Of a stretch of 64,000 nt of DNA, positions 1 through 11,388 are shown one piece after another. This DNA is from Misgurnus anguillicaudatus (taxonomy: Eukaryota > Chordata > Actinopteri > Cypriniformes > Cobitidae). Position 1 is the stretch's first letter. Each line of letters opens with the position of its first letter. Where the stretch lies: assembly GCF_027580225.2 (NCBI RefSeq), contig NC_073352.2, positions 36,147,501 to 36,211,500 on the forward strand. The letters run 5' to 3'. The translations under genes were made by a program, and so were the position numbers. The notes under the pieces are model-generated. The model was not told the DNA's origin. It made no database searches and was given only the letters and a program-made list of their open reading frames with translations.

Positions 1-828
1 ATCCTTCAGCTGATTCAAGTTACGCGTTCGTCTCCCGTTGCATCATGGGAAATATGAGTGAACGAGTGTACATCGAATGTACCCTCAAAATCAGAGTGCA
101 TTGTGGGTAAAAAGTAGTGAATGAATGTAGGGAATGAAGTTGTTCACTCAGGTTTCGGACACCACTACAAAATGGCCGACACCCGATATAGTGCACTATA
201 TAGTGGATAGGGAGCGGTTTCAGACACAGCTCCTGTGTAGCTCCAGCTATAATCAAGCACACCTGAACAACTACAGACGAGGTTTTATCAGGGTTGGAGC
301 TAAAATCTGCAGGACATCTGCACCCCAGGCCCGACGTTGCCTACCCCATTAGTGTTTTTTACAGATAAATATAGGATTCAAAGAAACTTGTAGAAGATCA
401 TTCCGATGAAATACAGTATGTCGAATTTGAGTTGTAAAAGGATTTAATTGTAATGAAATGCATAAAAATCTCAATAGTCAATAACTTGTGGTTAAATTTG
501 ACCTAGACATGTTCTAAAGAGATTAATTTAGCTAAAGGCCATTCAATATAATTAAAACCTTCTGTAGATGTTTGGTTAAAATAAACGTTTGAGGCACTGA
601 GACTGAATGTTGAATGACTCGACTTAACTTTGAAAACATAAGCGTTGTCACTTACTGTAATACTAATAAAGTTCATTAGTGTCACTCTTAAAATGCATCT
701 CTCTTGTAAAGTGCTCCTTCTTTGGTATTTAAAAGTATTGTTGTATATCACTGTTTATAAGTCCTGGACAACAGGTTTAAATGCATGCAAGGTCAAAAAA
801 CACTGTCATTTTCTAAAAACATAAATTT
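1..828. other. Intergenic, no gene seen
   Basis: AT-rich sequence with short unrelated ORFs on both strands and no convincing splice structure, RNA fold or family motif. Confidence 0.5.
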
Positions 829-829
829 A

Positions 830-1467
830 CAGTTTTTTTCGATTGCTAAGCGGCAGTGAGCACAACTGGAGCTACATGTGCAAAACTCTAACTACAGTCT
901 GCAATACCAAAAGTCACCTGAGCTAAACTGTACATATCACCTGCAAAACTCACTTCAAGCAACACAACTCTAAACACATGACTCAAAACAGCTCAGTACA
1001 GCCAAACACTAAACACAACTCTCAATGAGATAACACACACTGTCACTCACAACACACTGAGAGGAAAAACACTAACATCAAACACCAATACACAAAATAC
1101 TAACTTTTTATCTTTACAGATTGAACAATTTCAGTGACTTCATACAAAGTAATGTTTTCTTCAAAGAATGATTTATTTATTGATTGATTCATCACATGAT
1201 GTATTGAAATTTTTAAAACAGAGCAATTCTTTAAGGTAAATGAAATCTAGCAGTTTGCTTCAATAGTCTGGAGTAATTTACAGATTTACATTAAGGAGAA
1301 AAAAAGGTAGAAACTAAAAGTACATACTGTAATTCAAACAAATAATTGAGGGGCTAATCCTGCTTCTCTCTAGCATCAGGCCACTACCTGCCACCCTTCT
1401 CCCTCCACGAACCTGAACTGCTGCTGTGCAGACTGTAGCTAGAGTTTTGCACACGTGACTCCACACT
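830..1467. mobile_element. Non-autonomous Tc1/IS630-like MITE
   Basis: It begins CAGTTTTTTTCGATTGCTA after a TA at 828-829. Subterminal sequence at 872-903 recurs inverted at about 1425-1460. The outermost right terminus is eroded. No ORF. The ends match the other Tc1/IS630-like elements in this window. Confidence 0.55.
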
Positions 1468-1966
1468 CAAAAAAAAAATTCATTGGATGAACATGATTTT
1501 ATCATGCCACCTATATTCCATCTAAACAAACCAAGTCAAGTCAACGAACCTTCATGATGTTATTTGAACACAGTATACATGTGTTGGTTAAACATAATAT
1601 TGGTATTTGCATTCAACGCATTTACATCTTGTTTAATTTATATGATTTTTCTTAGTCGGTTTAGTTAAATCAATTTGAGTTTATTCTACATTGGTCAAAT
1701 ACTTCAGTAGAACAAAATTCCACCTTGACATATCAACTCGTATAGATTATGTCAGTTATAGTAATGTCAGTGTTGTTGGATGAACTTGTGTCAATCTTGC
1801 TGGTTTTATTAGTGTTGTTTTCATTCCTAGGACAAGAATGTAAAAAAAACGTGCAAATCCATTTTACATTTTTATTTATGCAACAGTGCTTTTTATAAAA
1901 CATTTTGTCTGAAGTACACATGCAGCCAATTGTAGCATTTTGCTACTAAACTGGGAACAATTTACT

Positions 1967-2303
1967 TTACAAGATTGCAATACTGGTCACATCAATACAG
2001 GCAGTACAGCTGTTAAAACAATGAAATGTAAACATTTTTAAAAACACTGGTATGAGATCGGTATTTGCGGATTCAAAGGTGCATTTGAGGTTTGCTGGGT
2101 AACTTGGGTTCAGACAGTACATTAGTCCAAATAACAAAGCACAGGCGTCCATATTATTTCCCAACTCACGGAGGACCCTCCACACCTTCGATCAGGACAC
2201 CAATGTCCTCTGGCTTATCTTCAGGCTTCGCACCCTCCTTCTGTATGACATACACCCCCATCACAGTTTGCTCCATGGAAGCACTGGCCTCGAGGTCTGT
2301 GTT
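1967..2303 (-). pseudogene. SAMD3-like gene, terminal exon with frameshift
   Basis: Read on the minus strand from an acceptor-like CAG at 2304-2306, the first frame gives IPQNTDLEASASMEQT-like sequence and then KPEDIGVLIEGVEGPP and a stop. One frame over, the reading resumes as VLRELGNNMDACALLFGLMY, then CLNPSYPANLKCTFE. These halves match the C-terminal region I recognise from the large fish family annotated SAMD3-like (sterile alpha motif domain-containing protein 3-like). One extra base in the GGAGGG run near 2175-2182 accounts for the break. After CTFE the reading no longer resembles the family. Function is unknown. It is probably the last exon of the unit at 7551-8524. Confidence 0.6.
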
Positions 2304-2431
2304 CTGCGGGATGTAATGGGTAAAATGTTTTATGTGTGCTTGAAGCTATTACATCATTTCAGCTATGCACATAATAGATTAAAATGGTCAGTCCAAACTT
2401 GCATACGTAAGCAGTAAGGTACGAGAGGCTG

Positions 2432-3499
2432 TGCTGTATCGTGAATAAGTAACGGCCGAAGGGCGTTGTCAGGCACGACGCAAAGCGGAGTGCCTGCAAC
2501 CCCTTCAGCCGTTACTTATTCACGATACAGGACTTGCCTCAAGTAACTTATTGCTTTTATCAAACAGTTACCACACAATAAATTAAAAAAAATATTAGTG
2601 CAACTTACATGAAGTTAAATCAATAAAAAGCATTCCTTCCGCTAGAAAAAATAGTCCCTGACCATGACCAAAAATGTGTTCCAATCACTGATCTATATAA
2701 ATGACTGGATTGCGCATAGAACGCTTGACGTTACTGCGTGAGGTGAAGCCAGTGCAGAGTTCGAGCCGCCATCTTGGTATACCCAACCGGCAGAGAGTGT
2801 CATTGACTTCCATTCAAAATCATGATCAAAATTTACCCCCTTTACAGCGTATCAGTTACACAAGATACATTTTTAGGATATGTGTACGTTAATTATTTGT
2901 TAATTCTGGTGTTATTTGCAATGTTTATGTTTTAATCGGGTAGGATAATGGATTTATAAAAAAAACGTTAAGGTGAGTGTGTCTGTTGCATTTGTTAATG
3001 ACAAGGGTATAAATAAAGTTTTTTTTGACATTCAGCTACACGGTCAGCGTTATTTCTCCAAATAAGTTGAGGTAACTTGTAAGTTTAGATAACATAATTA
3101 CAAAACTAGCAAATTATTGCATGCACATACGGTACAAAGCATGATTATTTATTTAGATTTCAGAATGAGCATGTTTATTGTCATTAATACTAAATATGCT
3201 GCGGTCTGTCTGCTGATCTGATACTGTAATGAAGATGAATGTATAATAACTGTTTAAAACGCAAAATGTACAACTTTCAGTAAATAACTATTTACATGCT
3301 TTGGACGTTTGTGTTGTAATAACGTACAGGGTAACTTCACATATAAAAACGAAGACGAGTAAAGTGATGTTTTATCATTAAAATCTGACAACGTCCATTG
3401 ATTTAATAGAACGTTTGGGTATACCAACATGGCGGCGCGGTGGCTTCACAGTTGTGACGTCATGCGCAATCCAGTCATTTATATAGATCAGTGGTTCCA
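2432..3499. repeat. Two adjacent fold-back (MITE-like) elements
   Basis: A hairpin at about 2432-2531 pairs GTATCGTGAATAAGTAACGG with its complement about 50 bases on. A larger inverted repeat runs from 2679 (CACTGATCTATATAAATGAC) to 3499, with arms of about 90 bases that include the GGTATACC boxes near 2776 and 3419. The GTGAATAA motif recurs near 3622, so an older element may extend to about 3690. No coding sequence. Confidence 0.6.
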
Positions 3500-3742
3500 A
3501 TGTGTAATATGCATGAAAGCTCAAATGAAAACAACAAATCGATATGTGTGGTTGCTAAGGGTGTTGTTAAGGGCGCAGAGATAAACAGAACCGTTGGGTG
3601 AAGCGGTCATAGCAGTGTTTTATCGTGAATAAAGCACACCTATTGACCAATCAGAATCAAGGATTGGAACTAACCGTTTTATAAACACTAATAAAACACA
3701 CCTACGAATATTATAATTTATACTATATCTGTTCTGAATTTT

Positions 3743-3830
3743 TTTTTTATTAACATAGTTCGGGAGGTGCATGTCAAATAAACCACTTAAGTACCACCAG
3801 CTGTCCCCAATCAGTAATCTGAAACAATTT
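3743..3830 (+). repeat. Dispersed repeat fragment shared with the insertion at 61.4-61.7 kb
   Basis: TTAACATAGTTCGGGAGG with the following CAAATAAA and CAGCTG segments closely resembles the reverse complement of about 61640-61715. It appears to be a truncated copy of the element that interrupts the L2 fragment. Confidence 0.45.
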
Positions 3831-4111
3831 TATATCAATAAAAAAAGAAAGACGCTTGTTTATCAACAAGGGCATATGGTTACATTTAAATGATTTCAAA
3901 TTGACTTAATTTTTCACCACTCATTTGCTGTTTTGAGAAACGGAAGAAACGGTATTTTATTATACTGCACGCAAGCTTACCAAGCAGGACCCAAATGCAA
4001 CACTAAGTACGGTGTGCCAAATATCTTCTCTGTCTCTTTAGCCGCAGACTATTCTATGTCTCCGTGTTGGAATCCTTTCCATTGAAATAAAGCCACACGA
4101 AAGACCATTTA

Positions 4112-5242
4112 GAGGCTGTTTACACTTGGCATTAACATACGTTTTCGTTGATCAAATCACAAGTGGACGATGTTACTGCCAGGTGTAAACGGTGTTCAAA
4201 ACGTTTTGAGCTCGTCCATTTTCAACCACATTCAGAGGTTGTCAAAACCCTTTGGATTGGATTGCTTTTGTAGTGCAAACTAACATGTGGTTGGATGTGT
4301 TCGAACAGCCACCTGAGACCGCCTTCTCTCCGCCCATTTATCTAATCTGAGGTACTGAACACATTGTTTTTTGTCTTCTCTGACACATGGTGCACGGCGC
4401 TATTTTTAGCCTTTCATTGATAAAACTAAAGCGTGTGATCTCCGCAGTTTCATCTTATTTCATCAATTGCGCTGAAAATTCAGAGAAAGCTTTAACATAT
4501 ACATGTACAAAACATTGTGCAGCATGTTTACTTACAACACAAGCAGCAGACTCCGACATATTAGTTTGTGTCCATATAAACTCATCATTACTCCCGCTTG
4601 CGTTTAAATGCCCACACCCTCACAGTATTCAGGACAGAAGCGGTCGAAAGTTAAATACCAGGTGTAAACGTACTGTGTCTCTTTTGTCCACTTCTGATCC
4701 AATCGATGAAAACACATCTGAAAACAATGATGAGTTTATATGGACGTGAACTAATATTATGTCAGAGTCCGCTGCTTGTGTTGTCAGCAAACATGCTGCA
4801 CAGTGTTCCGTACATGTATATGTTAGAGCTTTCTCTGAATTTTCAGCGCAATTGACGAAATAAGATCGCGCATCTTTCACACGCTTTCAAAACTACGGAG
4901 ATCAGTCGCACTACCTTTATCAATGAAAGGCTAAAAACAGCGCTGGTCACTGTGTGTTCACGCCAGAAGTCAGAAAAGACGTAAAACATTGTGCTCAGTA
5001 CCTCCGACTAGACAAATGGGCGGAGAGAAGGCGCTCGCGTGTGGCTGTTTGAACACATTCAACCATATGTGCGTTTACACTACAAAAGCAATCCGATCGA
5101 AAGAGGTTTCGACTACCTCTGAATGTGGTCGAAAGTGGACAAGCAAAAAACTTTTTGAACACTGTTTACACCCGGCATTAACGTCGTCCACTTGTGATCC
5201 GATCAATGAAAACGCATGTTAATGCCAAGTGTAAACAGCCTC
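4112..5242. mobile_element. Long-armed fold-back DNA element (1.13 kb)
   Basis: The left end GAGGCTGTTTACACTTGGCA is mirrored at the right end (TGCCAAGTGTAAACAGCCTC). Complementarity continues inward for most of each half: CACATTCAGAGG near 4230 pairs with CCTCTGAATGTG near 5115, and the centre repeats AATTCAGAGAAAGC inverted. It is close to a full palindrome of about 550 base arms. The 120-residue ORF inside it is a by-product of the palindrome. No clear target-site duplication. Confidence 0.75.
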
Positions 5243-5286
5243 AAAGAGTGACAAATTAAAGGGGTCTGAATACTTTCCGTACCCAC

Positions 5287-7335
5287 TAGGGGTGGCACGC
5301 CCTCGGTTCGTATCACGGTTTTATGGTCAGGGTTCTCGGTTCAGTGCGGTTCTTTTTGTTATTTTTTCTTTTAATTTTTTAACACTTCAGAAATGTATTA
5401 TCTTATTAATGTCTTAATTATCCATATTTTAGGATAACAGTATTAAAAAGTTATATTATGTAATCATGCACAAACTGAATTTGACTTTAAGCACATTATT
5501 GGGACCATCTCTGAGGAAAGCCAGATGAGATTTTGATACAGCAAGAGGGAAGACATTGATGATTTCAACATGCTTTTTATTTATTTGGCAAAACAATAGA
5601 CTGTGTATTGCCATCTACATTAACTTATGTGCCTTTTTAGCACACAAAGATAACTTGCATTTATCAAACTGTCAACTACAGTGTAGCTCTAAGATTTATC
5701 ACTGAGAGGCTGCTTAAATATATGTGGACGAGAGAGAAACATAACGTTTAAACCTGTAGTATTTAAATCCGTCTCTTTTGTCCACTTTTGACAACTTCTG
5801 TCCTGATTAATTTGAGGGGCAATTTATGAAATAAGGTCGTGCATTTGTGCGACTGCCCATTTTGTTGTGACGCGAGTTGATTGTGATCCTGCGTGCTGGC
5901 GCTGTCCCAGGTTCAGTGTTCTCTCCAACGATACATAACCAATCAAATTTCACCATTAAGTTCTTGCGTTTAATGAAGACCGCAGATTGGCTAATATGAG
6001 CGTCAAGCATTCCTTGTTTCAGTGAAGCGCGGAAATGTGAAAAGACGAACGCGTTGCGAGCATGACGAGAGCGAGACGATTACAGCCAAGGTTATTACTG
6101 TTTCTTTGACGACGATCGGGATTCAAATGTAACTCCACCACCGGAAAATACGAGTTGACGTTAAACCTTTCAGAGAGAGTGGCTTAAAGATTTCGAGTGT
6201 CTCCGCTATGATAATGTAACTTACTGTGTTTACTGTAAATCCTGTAAAACGGTGTTAATGGCGGAATCAAAACATTTTAAGCGCCAGACGTACCTTGCTT
6301 AAACATGGCGAAAGTGCCAAAAACACAAGACGTGTCATGACAAATGTGTTTATTATTGATGGAGACACCGACCTGTCTGTCAGTGTGTTTAATGGTGTAT
6401 GTGCGCATGCGCTGGTGAATGGACATTCGACAAACATCCTTGTGGTCCATGTTGCTGTGGAATACGACAATGCTGATGGTATGTTTTTGTTGTATTTTTT
6501 AAAACATTGCCTATTTAGTAGTAAAAGCATCCTGGTAATGCAGTTATCAATACCAATATATATTAGCCTTCTATATTAGGGTCACTTTTGTAATGTCACA
6601 ATTAATCAGTGTTTTACGTGTTTGCTAGATTTTCTATGTAATCTTAATCATGTTACCTGTAATTGTTAAATTATTATTGCTGCTATACTATTTCAACAGC
6701 ATTTGGGTATTGATTTAGGAATTTATGCAGCAAAAAATAAAATAAAAAAGAAGACCAACTTTTAAATGCTGGCCATAGGACGTGTAAAGCCTGGTGGTGG
6801 TGTTTTATTTTTAATAAAATAAATCTATTAACATTTACATTGTAGTTGTGGTACTTTTTAATTTTTGGATGGATGTGCCTAAATTTTTGCTGGTGCTCCT
6901 AACTCTTTAAAGTTGGGAGCACCAGTGCTACCAAATAAAAAAGTTAATTTTGAGCCCTGAAGGCTGTCGCTTGTGGCTGTTCGAACACATTCAACCCATA
7001 GACTGGAGTTCTATCTATTGTTTTATTTCCGCTGTTATCATAGGTAACATGTTTCCACACACCAAACTTATACGACGCTGGCGCATGCAGACTTCCTTCC
7101 CACTTGCCATTTCTACACGTAACATGACCTGCAGCACTCACTATCCACACCAGTCACCTCTTCTTTCCCGCGATTCGCGAAAAGGGAAACACGCTATCTG
7201 AGGTCACACACAGGGCACGAGGCTACATACATTGCACATGTCATGAACCGTCGAACCGTGCGACGCACACACGCTCCGAACTGAGACAAGCGAACCGAAC
7301 GGTTCGGATTTTTTTCATGAACCGTGCCACCCCTA
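5287..7335 (+). mobile_element. hAT-superfamily element, decayed
   Basis: Terminal inverted repeats TAGGGGTGGCACG and CGTGCCACCCCTA flank 2.05 kb. The flanking 8-mers GTACCCAC (5279-5286) and GTATACAC (7336-7343) agree at six of eight positions, fitting a diverged hAT-type target duplication. Second, weaker inverted similarity just inside the ends (CGGTTCG boxes) supports the boundaries. The interior holds a degenerate zinc-finger ORF and pieces of the fold-back repeat found at 4112-5242. Confidence 0.75.
6171..6302 (+). pseudogene. TTF/BED-type zinc-finger remnant of a hAT transposase
   Basis: The frame reads QREWLKDFECLRYDNVTYC, then VYCKSCKTVLMAESKHFK and a stop at 6300-6302. REWLKxFxxLRYD followed by CxxC/H spacing is the N-terminal TTF-type zinc finger seen in hAT and ZMYM-like proteins. 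The catalytic hATC region was not found, so only the DNA-binding end survives. Confidence 0.5.
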
Positions 7336-7550
7336 GTATACACTGTAACCGTGTTTAAACAAACTAAGATTACCTGCTGTATGTTAACTGACATTAAGAG
7401 TCAGACCCTAGGCTGTTGCATCAAAATCTCAACCGAACTCCTATACACATTTAAATTGATTTTTTTAACTGATTCACAATCCATATTTACATTCCTACAA
7501 GCAAGTAAATGTCCTTTTTCCAACTTCTTTGCCAAACATACATAACTCAC

Positions 7551-8524
7551 CTTATAATCCTTCACAAGTTTCTCGTTGTCTTCTTTCAAGTAGATGCACA
7601 AGGACTTGAGGACACATGCTCGTCTCGTTTGAATTGTGTCGTCCTGAGGGGGAAAAGGAAACTCTTTTAGGCAATATACTTTATTTTTCAGAGTATTCTT
7701 AAAAGGCAACACATGGTGCTTTGCGATTTCAACCCAAAAAGGATTACGATGTGATATTATTATTTACATTAAGATCTCAGCTGACGTAATATAATAGCTG
7801 CACACTAGAGGTAGAAAGTACTACTGCAGGTAACACTTTTAGTAGGCATAACAGGTACAGTATCTCTTAACACCCCACTTTAATTATTTTTAAACTTTAA
7901 AAAGGAATATGAATTCAATTATAAAATTGTACCTCCCTCAATATTTTAGATGTGGGTCCATGTTTTATTTTTTTATTGCAATTTATTTTATAAGATGGGT
8001 AATTTTATTTAGGTAAAATTTGTATGGTACCTTTAATTGAGTAGAATATTTTAGTATTCTTTCCAGCTGTGCTGTACACTCTGTTGTAAAGAACACTGTA
8101 TATATTATATATATAAAAAAAGAGTATATAAGCATAAATCAACACATTTTCCGACAAACCTTGGAAGTCTCCGCCATGACATTTCTTATTTTTCTTCCAG
8201 CTGCTCCACCTTTGCATTCAAATATCTCCATCAGACATGGAGAGTACTGGTCAAAAGCAGCACAGAATGTAAAGTTGATATGCGATGGAACTCCCTATCG
8301 ATCTGGAAAACATTAATGCACGTCACTAACCCTGTCAGAACATAACAGATTAAAAAACCTAAGCACACACAGAACAATCACCTCTTTCGCAGTGACCAGA
8401 GCTGGCCATCTGCTTTTGAAGTCTGCAATCAAAGGCTCTCCTTTAAGGATTTCTTGCTTCCTGTATGAGAAAGTCTTCTCCATTTTCAACTTCACGATAT
8501 GCTCATTGTTCCTCTTCTTGATTT
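7551..8524 (-). pseudogene. SAMD3-like gene, three internal exons, one disrupted
   Basis: Three exons with good splice sites, in transcript order. 8382-8524 encodes EHIVKLKMEKTFSYRKQEIL, then LKGEPLIADFKSRWPAL. 8160-8302 encodes IDREFHRISTLHSVLL and, in a shifted frame, FDQYSPCLMEIFECKGG, then RKIRNVMAETSK. 7551-7643 encodes TRRACVLKSLCIYLKEDNEK. This order of motifs is the conserved C-terminal half of the SAMD3-like family in fish. In the middle exon the text between TLHSVLL and DQYSP is shorter than expected and changes frame, so there is an internal deletion of roughly a dozen bases plus a frameshift. No upstream SAM domain was found in the window. With the terminal-exon frameshift, this looks like a decaying copy. 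Confidence 0.65.
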
Positions 8525-8529
8525 CTGTC

Positions 8530-10800
8530 TTATGTTGGAAATAGGTGCATGCATATTATATAAATGACACGAACATGTAGTGAATCAGAAGTTAAACAGT
8601 GTTGTATAGTGTTGCATGACTCGTACTCCTCCTCAAAATAATCGGTAAAGCTAATCTTTCTTTTATAAATCTGATTAACTAAAGACTCTTCGGAGATATA
8701 AAGGATGTAACACTACTGTATATGTACTTCAGATTAACATCAGAAATAGCGAGTGTTATGTGAGCTTTAATGTTGTTTTAATGTTATAAAAGCAGTTACA
8801 GATGTTTTACAAAATACATAATGTTTGCACAAATTAAATGTGGAACACTTTCTGTTTTACTACCAAAATACGTAAAATCCATTTATTAATACAGTTAAAC
8901 GTTTCCACGACATCTCGCGAGGTCTGGGTAAACGTTTCAACATATATATTCAGAACATGATGCATAACGTGATAGCTTAGCCTTGAAAACCGCTTCGAAT
9001 CGGTATGGTAGTGTGGGTTAATTGTGCGCGATGAGGGCACTGCATTTTGCCAGTGTTAAGACATGGGACAGTCTTGTGCAATTACTTCATGTCACGTGCA
9101 CGCGCTCTCCAGTTACCAAGACCGCAAGTGTGGGTATTTGGACGTAAAGGAGTTACTTACTCGAGTCGTTGATATGCGCATTAAGAATGAAACCGTGTAT
9201 TTGCGCCTGCACGGCAGATTAACAACACTGGACCGTATACGGCACGGCCGTAGAACACTCGCGGCGAACTCGAAGAAGTAAACACAATTGTTTCATCTTT
9301 GTGTCGGTGCTTTCCCTAGGGTCTACATTACAGTTCAAGATTTTTAAACTTGCAAATAATTAAGCAAACAACGATCTTCTTACCGCAAGCGCGTATCTAC
9401 AATTCACATCTCAAAACAAAACCTCCGCACTTGTCAATCACCTCTCTCGAACAACCACTCAAATTCCAGCAAAACCCAGTGAGGGCGGTACTTAACTCAC
9501 ACGAACCAATAGAATAATAAAACACCTAACTTGTTGGTTATATGCCACGTTTTCCACATGTACATTTCAATCAAACTTGTAATATGCACGAACTAAATAA
9601 AACCGTATAAATTCAGATAAACAATGATTAAAAAGATATATTAACAATACATTAACTTACCATGTATTTCATGAGGTACACCTCTCAAAGCATAGGGACA
9701 GAACTTGTTCGAAATGGACTTAAGTTACCTGTAGAAATAAAGAATTGAAACAAATACATTTCGGATTAATTTTTGGTTACAAAGATATAAACACTTTTAA
9801 AATGTTAAAACATAAGCAATATTTATGTTGCAAATAAGCATTTAAGTACTCGTAGTTACACATAAGAGACGTTACTCAACTTTGTGCAGAAAATCTTTTT
9901 TTTTAATGAAAAAACAACCCAATATTATATCAACCCAAATAGAGATAATGAATTCCACAACTTACCAGTGAAAATGTAATAAAGGAAATTAAAAAACACA
10001 GATTATATTGTAACGTTAGGTCTAGAGAAAACAATTGCACTGAGAAACGTTTCACAAGGGCCAATGACTATTATCACTGACCAAGTTAAATTAAATTAAC
10101 GATAGTTAAATATATGTATTACTTACACGTGGATGGAGGATGGGAAACATGCAGCTTCATAGTCATCTGTGTCTGCTGTATCCGACCACTGAATCACGTT
10201 AGTTCAAAGTCAGCCTCACGTCCACGCTTCAAGGGAGCAGCTGTGCAATGCATTCTGGTAGTTTCACGAGAAGCGGAGCATCGATTCGCCCGCTCATTCT
10301 CATGTTAGTTGAATTAGTTGAATCAAACTACCTGTATTCAAATGAGTAGCGGCCGTCTCGTTTCCCGCCTTTCAAAATCTGACGAAAATCTTTCAAACTG
10401 ACCTTTGTGGATCTGAAATGATGACAGATTCAGCAACTGCATAGCCTATTTCTCGCTTCAAATGTCTTCAAAAAAACGTTTCGATGAACCATTTTCGTAA
10501 AATACGAGATTGTACACTCCGAACGAGCCGCCATTATGCTTTTGAAATTCAGGAGAGTACCTAGACCCACGTGACGCGTTCGTCCAATCAGCTGCAGGTC
10601 AATGACGTAGTACAGACGGTCGTTGTTTTGATTAATCCACTTCTCATTGCATTGATCTGTATGTTAATAATTCATCTGAATTTAATTTTAATCACGTTTT
10701 ACAGACAAGAATGAATCATTTAAAGAAGATAAACCCCATTCATTCATGTAATTTAAGCAAACTCCTAATTAGCTAATCCAACACATGCCCAAGTTTATTT
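8530..10800. other. Intergenic, no gene assigned
   Basis: It could contain the 5' part of the SAMD3-like gene, but no SAM domain was recognised. Around 10235-10260, GCATTCTGGTAGTTTC resembles a weak ZNF143 site in a moderately GC-rich patch, a possible minus-strand promoter. The 72-residue ORF at 9063-9281 has no recognisable family. Confidence 0.35.
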
Positions 10801-10805
10801 TTTGA

Positions 10806-10848
10806 GTGCAGTTGTGCCCACTGTCGTTTAGCAATCGAAAAAAACTGC
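10806..10848. repeat. Solo right end of a Tc1/IS630-like element
   Basis: CGTTTAGCAATCGAAAAAAACTG matches the reverse complement of the terminus at 830, including the preceding CAGTTGTGC box. No matching left end lies close by, so it is an isolated end. Confidence 0.5.
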
Positions 10849-11388
10849 AATATAACCCCATCTCCAGAGATCCCCAAACGATTTGTGTGAAGCCATTCAA
10901 CGACTCAGTCTGCCTAAAACCCACCTTTCGGTACCCTACTTTGCACCGATTGGTTAACTGACAGAGTCTCCGCACAGCCCAACAATAGTGCAACATGCAT
11001 TGACCTATTGCTAACATGACTTATTGAGAAGACATTAGCGACATCAATACACATCAAACGTTTAGTAAATCCCTCCTTGAAAAAGTCATTTTCACCACTG
11101 ATTCTTCAGATCTTCATCCTTTGGTAAACAACACAAACTTGTCTTTACAGCTGAAACACACTGTCTTGTCATGACGTTTACACACTAACTAGCTGATGTG
11201 TCTGTGGGCAGGTCAGAGTTTTCATTTCTCTCAGGCAAGAATGTAGGCGGGGATTATAATGCAAAGTGTTTGTATCTACCTAGATAGAGACAGTCAAAAG
11301 ATTCAATACAGATATGACGACTCGTTTCAGTGATTCAGAGTCAACTCCATACTTTAGAAACCAGTATCTTTTAAACCAATAACTATTA

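Noticed and set aside
4387..4880. Overlapping ORFs of 120 and 83 residues sharing the same peptide on opposite strands
   Set aside because: The shared peptide arises because the region is a palindrome.
830..10848. A single 10 kb element bounded by matching inverted ends at 830 and 10848
   Set aside because: The 830 end pairs better with sequence near 1460, and the interval holds unrelated genes and complete transposons, so these are two separate insertions.
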